This document shows positions 6,168 to 12,371 of a stretch of 32,236 nt of DNA, piece by piece. The stretch spans positions 1 to 32,236 of IMG/VR virus record IMGVR_UViG_3300027749_000335. One strand, written 5' to 3'. Position numbers and translations under genes: made by a program. The notes under the pieces were generated by a model that ran no database searches, had not been told where the DNA came from, and saw only the letters and a program-made list of their open reading frames with translations. Position 1 is the first letter of the stretch. Each line of letters begins with the position of its first letter. Source of the DNA: a virus.

Positions 6168-6692
6168 CTAGCAGCCTCGCCATGCAGACCAGCCACAACC
6201 ACCATCAGCACGATTCTGTTTAATGATCTCCAACGCTGCAGCAATGTTGATTTCTGGAATCAACAGATCTGTTGGCACTAAATTTCGCTCTAACTTTGTT
6301 TGTAAAAACCCCTGTGGATACCAGCGTGTCTGTTTGATCCAGTACAAGTTGATTTGATACAAACCGAAAGAGCCTTTGAACTTTCCTATGCGTGTTGGAT
6401 CATCAGAGTTGATTTGTGTTGCATCACATTTGCTTTCACGAAACATGATTGCATCACCCTTAACAATGTCAGCGTCAGACCAACCAGCATCATCCATTGT
6501 TTGCCACCACTGACCGCACTTTGCGCCTTCTTTGATCTTGTACGGAACTTCAATCACACGATCTGGCACATAGCTGTTCGCAATATAAACAGAACTAGAA
6601 CCACCATCAACATTCAACGCCTGAGCAACACCAGCGAAACCCGCCAGCACCGCAACAACACCTACAACTACTTTTTTCATAAATCCGAACAT
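6168..6692 (-). CDS. Secreted lysozyme-fold / lytic transglycosylase-like protein
   Basis: The 174-residue product has a signal peptide (MKKVVVGVVAVLAGFAGVAQA, cleavage near residue 25). A lysozyme-like domain follows: FRESKCD gives the likely catalytic E86, and GSFGLYQIN (107-115) is the SLT-type motif. It ends in a short Cys-containing segment, GCGWSAWRGC. It should cut peptidoglycan outside the membrane. The start at 6692 is set by GGAGGCGAAAGTG; the frame is open further upstream, but that part is the leader. It is separate from the lysis cassette (M15 endolysin at 13887-14393) and preceded by its own long leader. Roles could be wall remodelling, late release or superinfection control; a virion enzyme is less likely given its position. 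Confidence 0.85.
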   Translation of the reverse strand: MFGFMKKVVVGVVAVLAGFAGVAQALNVDGGSSSVYIANSYVPDRVIEVPYKIKEGAKCGQWWQTMDDAGWSDADIVKGDAIMFRESKCDATQINSDDPTRIGKFKGSFGLYQINLYWIKQTRWYPQGFLQTKLERNLVPTDLLIPEINIAAALEIIKQNRADGGCGWSAWRGC

Positions 6693-7065
6693 CACTTTCG
6701 CCTCCTCTAACTTTAGGTATAGATATAGAACTAAATGATTTTGTTTTATTACAGCAGCCCCTTTGAGCATCACGGCACAACATCTGTGCTGGTAGTTCGC
6801 CTCAGTTCGGCGTGTTCTCTCAGTGTAGCAGCGATTGACAACATATACATATATGTGTTGAATCACAGCAAACCTAAAGATGTAATGCCCCCCGTTGGGA
6901 TGCCTCACTCCAACAACCAATTACAAACGCACAGTGCCTCACGCTATTGACCAAATCATCTCGTCTTTCATAATTCAGTGCAGCGCAATCTACCCACGCT
7001 TTCCGTGTGTTACCCACTCACCTTGCAACAGTGGAGGTCATGCGACTAGCCGATTGTAGAAACTT
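6693..7065 (-). promoter_or_regulatory. 373-bp non-coding leader with dyad and hairpins
   Basis: No convincing gene is seen on either strand. On the minus strand there is a TTGCTG box, 18 bases, then TATATG overlapping a near-perfect 22-bp inverted repeat (6839-6860). Two small hairpins follow before the lysozyme gene: CGCC-7-GGCG near 6810-6824 and GCACA-5-TGTGC near 6773-6787. The layout suggests an independently controlled promoter with an operator and a structured 5' leader. No known riboswitch consensus is recognised. Confidence 0.45.
6839..6860. promoter_or_regulatory. 22-bp near-perfect inverted repeat (operator candidate)
   Basis: The sequence runs from CAACATATACA to TATATGTGTTG. 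Its arms pair at 9 of 11 positions, with mismatches at positions 6 and 10 of each arm. Flanking GATT and AATC extend the symmetry after a 2-base bulge. It overlaps a possible -10 box for the downstream lysozyme gene, as an operator would. The cognate regulator could be the phage HTH or WhiB protein, or a host factor. Confidence 0.45.
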
Positions 7066-7488
7066 TTAGCTCTCTGGCATCCGCCAGTTTGATCCTCTGC
7101 AGTTCGGGCAGGGGCGAACAACTTTGTAGATGAGCCCGTTTTCCTCTTGCTCATACTGTTCGCTTATGCGCTGACCAGCCTGCGAGTAACGAATACCGTC
7201 ATCCCAAAGCATCCCGTTACATATATCGCACTTCGTTTCAATCGGCTGGTTCTTTGATCCCAAGCCACGCACCTTGCGAAAGATGTTGTGCAGCTCTCTC
7301 AGCGAAGCAGGAAACTTGTCGCTGTTTGCTTTGATCCAGTCGGTTACTTTGCGTGCCTCATCAATATCAGCATCTAGCAGGAAGTCATCTACAGCCCATG
7401 CGTTCTTGACAGTGTTGCGCCCGATCTGAGTTGTTGGAAACAATCCGCATATTCTGTCCACCATCCCCTCAATCTGCATTGGTGTCAT
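7066..7488 (-). CDS. Helicase-loader-like zinc protein
   Basis: The 140-residue product has a helical N-terminal half (MVDRICGLFP...WAVDDFLLDADIDEARKVTDWIKANSDKFPASLRELHNIF). Its pattern of a W-x-x-x-L/F-x-D segment followed by FP-x-S-x-x-E-L resembles G39P-type loader or replisome-organiser proteins of phages. The C-terminal half has CDIC (87-90) and CPNC (127-130), a likely zinc ribbon. As no phage helicase or polymerase is seen, this protein would be the one to recruit the host replicative helicase; that is inference from weak similarity. The TAATG overlap with the upstream nuclease gene favours the start at 7488 over the ATG at 7494. Confidence 0.55.
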   Translation of the reverse strand: MTPMQIEGMVDRICGLFPTTQIGRNTVKNAWAVDDFLLDADIDEARKVTDWIKANSDKFPASLRELHNIFRKVRGLGSKNQPIETKCDICNGMLWDDGIRYSQAGQRISEQYEQEENGLIYKVVRPCPNCRGSNWRMPES

Positions 7489-8042
7489 TACCATTCCCCA
7501 ATCTTGTTCATGTCACGCAAGTAACGGTGTTCAATGTTCATGCTTTCAGCACGAAAAACTATACCGTTGCGTTCGTCAGTATCCCCAATTTTTATTTGCT
7601 GACCAAACTCATGCAGTTCCCAGTCATAACACCAGCCCACAAGGTATGCGCAGCAAAACGATTTAACATCACAAAAATCTGCGCCAGTCCTAAACAATGA
7701 CACAAACACAAACAAATCTGGTTTCTGTATCCAATCACCATAATTGTTCACTGAAGCCTCGTAATGTGCTTGAGGAATTGAAGTGCGCAGTTTTGTTTTA
7801 ATCTCCGCACGCTTCCCTTCAATTAGTAGATCATTCTGATAGTTACCATCAGGCAGCCAATCAACACCATGCCAGTCCAACCAAAACTCTGTCACACATT
7901 CACCCAATGCGCCCATCACGGCAGCACCCTCATTGCGTTGCACGGTTCTGAACTCACGATTGAACAACGGTGTTGCTGCACGCTGCTGACCTGCAGACCA
8001 AACATCTGAAACATAATCAACTTTGTGTTTATTCCAATGCAC
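7488..8042 (-). CDS. Predicted PD-(D/E)XK nuclease
   Basis: The protein has a restriction-endonuclease-like signature: an early glutamate (E48 in GALGECVTEFW), then NDLLIEGKRAEIKTK with D71, E80 and K82 forming the D-x(n)-E-x-K motif. No known specific family is recognised. Start choice is uncertain: a GTG at 8042 has a GTGGGGAT site and a 14-base overlap with the upstream gene, whereas an ATG at 8060 would add 6 residues. It sits directly after another DEXK protein and before the loader-like gene, in a recombination and repair neighbourhood. It may act as a resolvase, a repair nuclease or a host-DNA-degrading enzyme. Confidence 0.65.
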   Translation of the reverse strand: MHWNKHKVDYVSDVWSAGQQRAATPLFNREFRTVQRNEGAAVMGALGECVTEFWLDWHGVDWLPDGNYQNDLLIEGKRAEIKTKLRTSIPQAHYEASVNNYGDWIQKPDLFVFVSLFRTGADFCDVKSFCCAYLVGWCYDWELHEFGQQIKIGDTDERNGIVFRAESMNIEHRYLRDMNKIGEW

Positions 8043-8541
8043 CGCTATCCCCACCTTCATAGAACGCTTGCATTGCTGGTGCAACCAATTCCTCCCAAGT
8101 ACTCAAACGAATCATCACAAGCCCTTCCTTTCCCCAATCATCAGGCATCAACACCGCCCGTGCAGGCTTACGCCTAGAGCCATAATCAGCCTCATTGGAC
8201 TTCACCTGTGCTTCTATGCGCATCCAAGCGTTCACAGCAGGCTGTATCTGCTTCCCTGCTTTCACCTCATTGGCAAACAGTGCATCATTCCAGCGTTCCT
8301 CGTTACCGTCACCGAACTTGTGAGAAGGTGCAACACCAAGCCTCTTGCGTGCTGTGCGCTGCTTGTTCAATCCTTTGCGCCTAGATCGCTTTCCCCGTGC
8401 TGCAGGATCACTACAGCCCTTTATACGGCGTTTGCCATCACGCCCTGCAACACCAAGCGTTCCGAACTTCGGGCATCCATCTAGGTTGCACTTCTCTTGA
8501 TTGCCCTGACATTCGCCTTTGCGTTCCTCAGTCACGATCAT
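8029..8541 (-). CDS. Actinophage-type DEXK resolvase with Cys-rich N-terminus
   Basis: The N-terminal third is cysteine- and arginine-rich (C11, C18, C23, C43, then DPAARGKRSRRKGLNKQRTARK), a block I associate with a conserved actinophage protein often called a Holliday junction resolvase. The C-terminal part carries EERWNDALFANEVKAG with D86, E92 and K94, followed by RIEAQ with E110: the DEXK nuclease signature. The likely job is resolving or trimming branched DNA made by the annealing-type recombination system encoded upstream. The start at 8541 (ATG) follows GGATGG; a GTG at 8535 is possible. It overlaps the tiny membrane-protein gene by 14 bases. Confidence 0.7.
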   Translation of the reverse strand: MIVTEERKGECQGNQEKCNLDGCPKFGTLGVAGRDGKRRIKGCSDPAARGKRSRRKGLNKQRTARKRLGVAPSHKFGDGNEERWNDALFANEVKAGKQIQPAVNAWMRIEAQVKSNEADYGSRRKPARAVLMPDDWGKEGLVMIRLSTWEELVAPAMQAFYEGGDSGALE

Positions 8542-8629
8542 CCATCCAGTCCGCAAAGTTGGCGTATGCAATGACACTCAAAACGCCAGAAAGCCACGCT
8601 AGAACCGCACCAATGATTATTTGCCCCAT
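8528..8629 (-). CDS. Tiny membrane protein (33 aa)
   Basis: A 33-codon frame whose ATG shares one base with the TGA of the HTH gene (TGATG) and which overlaps the resolvase start. The product is a single hydrophobic helix (QIIIGAVLAWLSGVLSVIAYA) with an acidic end (DWMDDRD). The size is marginal, but the coupled start and clear membrane segment support it. Function unknown. Confidence 0.55.
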   Translation of the reverse strand: MGQIIIGAVLAWLSGVLSVIAYANFADWMDDRD

Positions 8630-8847
8630 CAGACAGCCTCCAGAGCGAACCAATCAAGCCAAACCTCTGAGGGGTGCATCCCCAACTTGATTGCATAGCG
8701 ATCAGCAGCCCACTGAGTAATCATGGTGTCATTCTGAAACCATTTGTACACCGTTGATCGTTTCATGTCTAACGCCTGCGCAATCGTCATAACGCTGGTG
8801 TTTGGTTCAAACTTGCGCACCAACGCTTTCGCAGGAAATGTGCGCAC
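8629..8847 (-). CDS. Small helix-turn-helix DNA-binding protein
   Basis: The 72-residue product contains a helix-turn-helix at about 20-40 (MTIAQALDMKRSTVYKWFQND), like small Xre or excisionase-type regulators. A second helical pair follows (ITQWAADRYAIKLGMHPSEVWLDWFAL). I chose a GTG start at 8847 because AGGAG lies seven bases upstream; the longer frame to 8979 covers a different, well-supported coiled-coil gene. It is a good candidate regulator for the nearby leaders. No lysogeny module is seen, so a prophage repressor role is unlikely. Confidence 0.7.
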   Translation of the reverse strand: MRTFPAKALVRKFEPNTSVMTIAQALDMKRSTVYKWFQNDTMITQWAADRYAIKLGMHPSEVWLDWFALEAV

Positions 8848-8857
8848 ATCATATCTC

Positions 8858-9013
8858 CTACCCACTGTTCCTCTTTTGCAGCTCGTTGATGTTCTCAAAC
8901 AAAGTTTCAAGCCGTTGATCCAGCTCTTCAATCTCTGTTTGCAGCCTTGCCAAAAGGAAATCCAGAGCATCATTGGCAACTTCTGTTCGTTCTAACTTCA
9001 TTTCCTCACTCAT
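8858..9013 (-). CDS. Small coiled-coil protein (51 aa)
   Basis: The product begins MSEEMKLERTEVANDALDF and is a single acidic amphipathic helix (LLARLQTEIEELDQRLETLF), a clear coiled coil. Three tandem ATG codons occur at 9019, 9016 and 9013; GAGGGAG is best spaced for 9013. It ends 10 bases before the HTH start. It may be a dimerisation partner or antirestriction-type small protein; the sequence does not decide. Confidence 0.65.
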   Translation of the reverse strand: MSEEMKLERTEVANDALDFLLARLQTEIEELDQRLETLFENINELQKRNSG

Positions 9014-9066
9014 CATCATCTCCCTCATCACAAATGGTTTCGTTCAATATTCTTTTGAATGTGCAT

Positions 9067-9330
9067 TTACACCGCACCCTTAAGTCCTCTCTTTATGTCA
9101 TCACGCAATACACGCCTATCAGCAGGTGATAGCCCACCAAACACGCCCCACCTGTCATCATCATCTGGCAAATTGATAACCAGTTTTAGACACTGACGCT
9201 TCACAGTGCAGTTCTTACACACCGCTTTAGCACGATCCCAACGGGCTTCGCCAAGAGACATATCAGGAAAGTACACATCAACTGGCTGACCCAGACAGCG
9301 TGCATCCTCTCGCCAATGGTCACGCTTCAC
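9067..9330 (-). CDS. whiB: WhiB-family iron-sulfur transcription factor
   Basis: The 87-residue product has the four cysteines of a WhiB protein (C12, C38, C41, C47 in the C-x(n)-CxxCxxxxxC pattern) and the WGVFGGLS turn (61-68), followed by a basic tail (RRVLRDDIKRGLK). WhiB proteins bind a 4Fe-4S cluster and act with the sigma factor to alter transcription; phage WhiB proteins can shut down host WhiB genes and block superinfection. The family is restricted to Actinobacteria and their phages, so this gene is the best host indicator in the window. The GTG start overlaps the stop of a 51-codon gene (GTGA). Confidence 0.95.
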   Translation of the reverse strand: MKRDHWREDARCLGQPVDVYFPDMSLGEARWDRAKAVCKNCTVKRQCLKLVINLPDDDDRWGVFGGLSPADRRVLRDDIKRGLKGAV

Positions 9331-9482
9331 GAAACCTTGCCAGTGGACTGATCGTATGCCATCAACGCTTCACGCAGCTCTAACAGCGAACACCGATCTG
9401 TTCCATCAAGCATGACAACAATCCGTGCTGCAGCAACAACATCCATCAACGCCATCGCTTGACTCATTTCTACGGACACCAT
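9327..9482 (-). CDS. Small helical protein (51 aa) upstream of WhiB
   Basis: The ATG overlaps the TAA of the annealing-protein gene (TAATG) and the TGA overlaps the WhiB GTG, so the frame is tightly coupled on both sides. The product has two helical parts (SQAMALMDVVAAARIVVMLD and CSLLELREALMAYDQ). No family is recognised. The double coupling is the main support. Confidence 0.65.
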   Translation of the reverse strand: MVSVEMSQAMALMDVVAAARIVVMLDGTDRCSLLELREALMAYDQSTGKVS

Positions 9483-10270
9483 TAGCGCATCTCCATCAGT
9501 TGCTTGATCAAACCAGATGCTTCTTTGCTGGTCAACTCACCAACAGCAGACTTGTTGAACAGCTCTCGCATCAACGGAACACAATCTCCGTTCACTTTTT
9601 CTTTCGCAAGTTTGCTAATCAAACCCTTTTGTTTGTCGCTCGCTTTCCCACTAGACGAAGCAACAGGCTTTGATATAGGCGTGATGTTCTCAACAATCGT
9701 GCCGTTGAACTGTGCAGCTATCTCTGCCATTTCATCTGGCGTTGGCTCAATTTCCTGAACAAACTCACGCACTACTTTCGGAGATGGCACACCCTTCGCA
9801 GGATGATTCTGAACATACGGCTTCGCTTCCTCAGCTCGCTTTGCTTGCGCTGCAGGGAGACTAATGATCGTTGTGTTATCAGACCAATCCTGCTTTGACC
9901 ATAGGCTAAGTGCGATACCGAAACGCATTGCAGCGTTGCGCAGGAAGTCACCGACAAGCTCTTTGTCAAGATCCTGTTTGTCTGCCCGAACCGATCCAAC
10001 GCCCAACATAGATTTGCCTAGCAGCGTGAGAGTTCCCCACATTGTTGCTGTTCCATTCTCCACATTGATTGCTGGTCTGCCATTTACCCATTCAATCGGC
10101 TGCCAGCTCCACGCTGGATCAACTTCAATTAGGATTTTCGTTATGTCTGCGTGGCTGACATAGGCAAGATTGATCCCGTTGCGTGGGATAGTTCCCACAA
10201 TTTTCGGATCTGGGGTTGCATATTGATCCAACACTGCACGCAGAAGTTGAGTATTAAGTTCCTCGCTCAT
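9482..10270 (-). CDS. erf: ERF/Rad52-like single-strand annealing protein
   Basis: The 262-residue protein resembles phage annealing proteins of the ERF/Rad52 superfamily. The conserved core covers about 35-135, with WSWQPIEWVNGRPAI, GTLTLLGKSMLGVGS and LRNAAMRFGIALSLW. A flexible linker and a C-terminal helical domain follow (SDKQKGLISKLAKEK). It would coat single-stranded DNA and anneal complementary strands. Its gene follows the YqaJ exonuclease with a 4-base overlap, the classic exonuclease-annealase pair for phage recombination and possibly recombination-dependent replication. The exact subfamily (ERF, Sak or RecT-like) cannot be settled by eye. Confidence 0.75.
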   Translation of the reverse strand: MSEELNTQLLRAVLDQYATPDPKIVGTIPRNGINLAYVSHADITKILIEVDPAWSWQPIEWVNGRPAINVENGTATMWGTLTLLGKSMLGVGSVRADKQDLDKELVGDFLRNAAMRFGIALSLWSKQDWSDNTTIISLPAAQAKRAEEAKPYVQNHPAKGVPSPKVVREFVQEIEPTPDEMAEIAAQFNGTIVENITPISKPVASSSGKASDKQKGLISKLAKEKVNGDCVPLMRELFNKSAVGELTSKEASGLIKQLMEMR

Positions 10271-11211
10271 TTTCCTTTTCCTTTCGTTATACGCATCACA
10301 CGAAATGGTGCGCCCTGTTTCTCATACTGCTGTACTAGCTCTGGATGATCTGAACGCAACTGCTTGGTATCCAATGATGCCTTGCCCGCTTGCTGTTTCC
10401 AACTAACGAGCTGAACGCCATCAACAGTGCCGATCTCGTTACCCAACATCATTTGAGCAAGCGCATCTTTTGCCTTGCTCTCCAGATCAGCAGCCTGCTT
10501 AGCCATAGCTCTTGCTTCCTCTAGCTGCAACGCCCAATCAACAGCACTCGTTGGCAACTCAACGCTTGTCGGCGTTGGCTTCCAAATGCGTGCGATATCA
10601 GCAGCACTGAAATTGTTTATGTTCTCATCCATTTCATCACCATCAACCCAACCGCCGAACACCGAAGTCTCTAGCTGCAACGCTTGGATCGCTTCGGGAT
10701 TAGCGGGTAGCTCTACAACAGATATGCGCTGGTCACGATCCAGCACAACGAACCAGACAGGCACTTGAAGCACAGCCATCTGCGCCCATCCCTGCCAACA
10801 CCATTCATCAGGGAGATCCTGAGCGTTGTAGATGCTGTAGCGGGTTGAGGTCTTAGCCTCTACCACCACGCTTGGCTGCAGCTCGTTATCCACACCATCA
10901 AGGCTGATTGATAAACGCCCATCACGGTAGATCACATCTGGCGTGAATATGTTTGTGCCAAGTATGCGAGACGCTTCCTCTAGCAACGGTTTCTCTAACA
11001 GGTTGCCTCGCCTGAACACCGCAGTCTCCTCTTGCTCTACAGGCTCGTTCACTTTGTCTGCGAACAGCTCGCCTCTGGTCTTGTACGGGCTTGCGCCCAT
11101 CAAAGCAGGCACATCTGATGCACCAAAGACACAACGCCCCTGCTCATCCTTCCAGCGTGCCAGCAACCAATCTTTACTTCCGTGCCTAGCTTTCGGTATC
11201 ACTTGCATTTC
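10267..11211 (-). CDS. YqaJ-like recombination exonuclease
   Basis: The 314-residue protein has the YqaJ/lambda-exonuclease pattern: FGASDVPALMGASPYKT near the N-terminus (28-44), RRGNLLEKPLLEEA (67-79) with a conserved glutamate, then SLDG with D104, and VVVEAKT with E117 and K119, giving the D-(D/E)XK active site. It would resect double-stranded DNA to give single strands for the annealing protein encoded next. The start at 11211 follows GAGGAGAATGAA; the open frame upstream of it is read-through. The C-terminal half has a helical segment (ARAMAKQAADLESKAKDAL) typical of these phage exonucleases. Confidence 0.85.
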   Translation of the reverse strand, partial: EMQVIPKARHGSKDWLLARWKDEQGRCVFGASDVPALMGASPYKTRGELFADKVNEPVEQEETAVFRRGNLLEKPLLEEASRILGTNIFTPDVIYRDGRLSISLDGVDNELQPSVVVEAKTSTRYSIYNAQDLPDEWCWQGWAQMAVLQVPVWFVVLDRDQRISVVELPANPEAIQALQLETSVFGGWVDGDEMDENINNFSAADIARIWKPTPTSVELPTSAVDWALQLEEARAMAKQAADLESKAKDALAQMMLGNEIGTVDGVQLVSWKQQAGKASLDTKQLRSDHPELVQQYEKQGAPFRVMRITKGKGK

Positions 11212-11263
11212 ATTCTCCTCTGTTTGTTGTTTGATCTCAGTATGCGTGATGGGTGTAACAGGG

Positions 11264-11623
11264 TTATCTGTCTGCAGCCCTGTCCGCTTTCGGATCACGC
11301 ACTTCCCACACTCCTCTGCGCAGTTTGCGAAACACATCAGTGCGCTCACCAATGAACTTGCGCACCGTTGGCTCACTCAACTTGGACAACTCCACCAGTG
11401 CTTCCACTGTGGCTTCCTCAAACACATTGCGCTTGCACCAATCCAGAATCAAATCGTACTGATACTTGCGTGTGAGGTAATCGGATGAGCGTTGCGCTGT
11501 TGCCAGCATCCCATCAAGCCACTGTGCATCAACTTGATGCCTGATTGGTTTCGGTACATGAGCAACCCATAATGGTCTGCCGTGTGTTGCGATTGCTTCA
11601 GCAACAATCTCTGCAGCAGTCAT
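11264..11623 (-). CDS. Hypothetical protein with winged-helix-like C-terminus
   Basis: The 119-residue product has a C-terminal section (VEALVELSKLSEPTVRKFIGERTDVFRKLRRGVWEV) that looks like a winged helix or HTH, with the second helix in SEPTVRKFIGER. The N-terminal part (MTAAEIVAEAIATHGRPLW) is helical. A near-consensus AAGGAGGTGAAGTG site precedes the ATG, which overlaps the upstream TGA. It may regulate the recombination genes that follow; the DNA-binding role is inference. Confidence 0.65.
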   Translation of the reverse strand: MTAAEIVAEAIATHGRPLWVAHVPKPIRHQVDAQWLDGMLATAQRSSDYLTRKYQYDLILDWCKRNVFEEATVEALVELSKLSEPTVRKFIGERTDVFRKLRRGVWEVRDPKADRAADR

Positions 11624-11922
11624 CACTTCACCTCCTTAGTCTTGCTTGGGAGAATGATTGAATCGTAAGCAGTTGTGATGTTGCCAATAAGGTTGTACAA
11701 CTCTTGACCCATCTGACCAATGGCTTCGTATGTTTCACTTCCTTCTGGAAGTCTGCTGTAGATATTGTTGATTGCATCAAATGCAAGTAGTGCTTGATTC
11801 ATGCAAACATTCAAATTGCTTTTTGTTGTGTCTTTTGTCAGACAAGCAATTTCATAATCAGTAGCCCACGCTGTGTAACCAGTTGGTGCTGTGTGCTTCC
11901 TGCGCAATATTTTCCTACTCAT
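11623..11922 (-). CDS. Hypothetical helical protein, first gene after leader B
   Basis: The 99-residue product begins MSRKILRRKHTAPTGYTAW. The centre and C-terminal half are helical (LNVCMNQALLAFDAINNIYSR and YEAIGQMGQELYNLIGNI). The start at 11922 follows GAGGAGGACATT. It shares its leader architecture, size class and a DAINNI segment with the protein at 5734-6015. Function unknown. Confidence 0.65.
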   Translation of the reverse strand: MSRKILRRKHTAPTGYTAWATDYEIACLTKDTTKSNLNVCMNQALLAFDAINNIYSRLPEGSETYEAIGQMGQELYNLIGNITTAYDSIILPSKTKEVK

Positions 11923-12030
11923 AATGTCCTCCTCTTGAACATCTGGGGTAGATCCCCATAAAGACACTTTATCAAAGTCAGCGAAGTCAAGCAAATCAGG
12001 GAAACCCTGACTGCGTGCGGGTTTGGGAGA
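11923..12030 (-). promoter_or_regulatory. Leader B: promoter-like boxes with 5' hairpin
   Basis: On the minus strand TGATTTGC (11998-11991) leads into a TTGCTT -35-like box, a 17-base spacer and TAAAGT as -10-like box. Eight bases later a TGGGG-5-CCCCA hairpin (11958-11944) begins, then TTCAAGAGGAGG and the ATG. The distance from TGATTTGC to ATGGGG is exactly the same as in leader A (45 bases in all). A perfect-arm palindrome TCAGGGAAACCCTGA (11996-12010) overlaps the -35 region, a typical operator position. Confidence 0.6.
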
Positions 12031-12059
12031 AGCCCCACCCCGTACTAGGGGGCAGGGCT
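12031..12059 (-). terminator. Hairpin downstream of the small conserved gene
   Basis: AGCCCCACCCC pairs with GGGGGCAGGGCT through an 11-bp stem with two G-T wobbles. It lies between the stop of the gene at 12105 and the promoter-like leader B, where a transcript end would be expected. No clear run of T follows on the minus strand, so it may need other factors. Confidence 0.35.
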
Positions 12060-12104
12060 ACTCAACCAAGCCCGTGACGGAGAAGGAGAACATCACGAGC
12101 AGGA

Positions 12105-12368
12105 TCACCCTAGATGCTCAGACGCATCCAGTCCACTCCCTAATACTCTCATTGATTGCACCATTGCAACAGGAATACTCAACACACAATCAATCTGCTC
12201 ATAACTGTTTAACGATTGAACAAGTACCACATGATCAGGTTTTGCATCAGGCAACAAAATCCCACAAGAAACCACAACACACGGTTGTTCACTGATCTCA
12301 TCTTTTTCCATCCATGTTGTTGTATCTGCGTGCGCATCATGCCAGATGATTTCCACAAATGTTGCCAC
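12105..12368 (-). CDS. Conserved small phage protein
   Basis: The 87-residue product has the pattern VEIIWHDAHADTTTWMEKDEI...PCVVVSCGILL...HVVLVQSL..., which I recognise as a widespread small phage protein of unknown function (IxWxDA start, then a G-x-L strand and a final strand). It is beta-rich. A GTG start at 12368 follows GGTGAG and lies directly after the phosphoesterase stop. It is the last gene before leader B. Function unknown. Confidence 0.65.
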   Translation of the reverse strand: MATFVEIIWHDAHADTTTWMEKDEISEQPCVVVSCGILLPDAKPDHVVLVQSLNSYEQIDCVLSIPVAMVQSMRVLGSGLDASEHLG

Positions 12369-12371
12369 AAC

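Noticed and set aside
6770-6830. Possible tRNA arm (GTTCGCCTC...GTTCGG)
   Set aside because: No acceptor stem, anticodon arm or CCA can be built around it; only small hairpins are present.
6735-6950. Plus-strand frame of 71 codons in the long leader
   Set aside because: No ribosome site, opposite direction to all other genes, and it runs through the dyad and hairpins.
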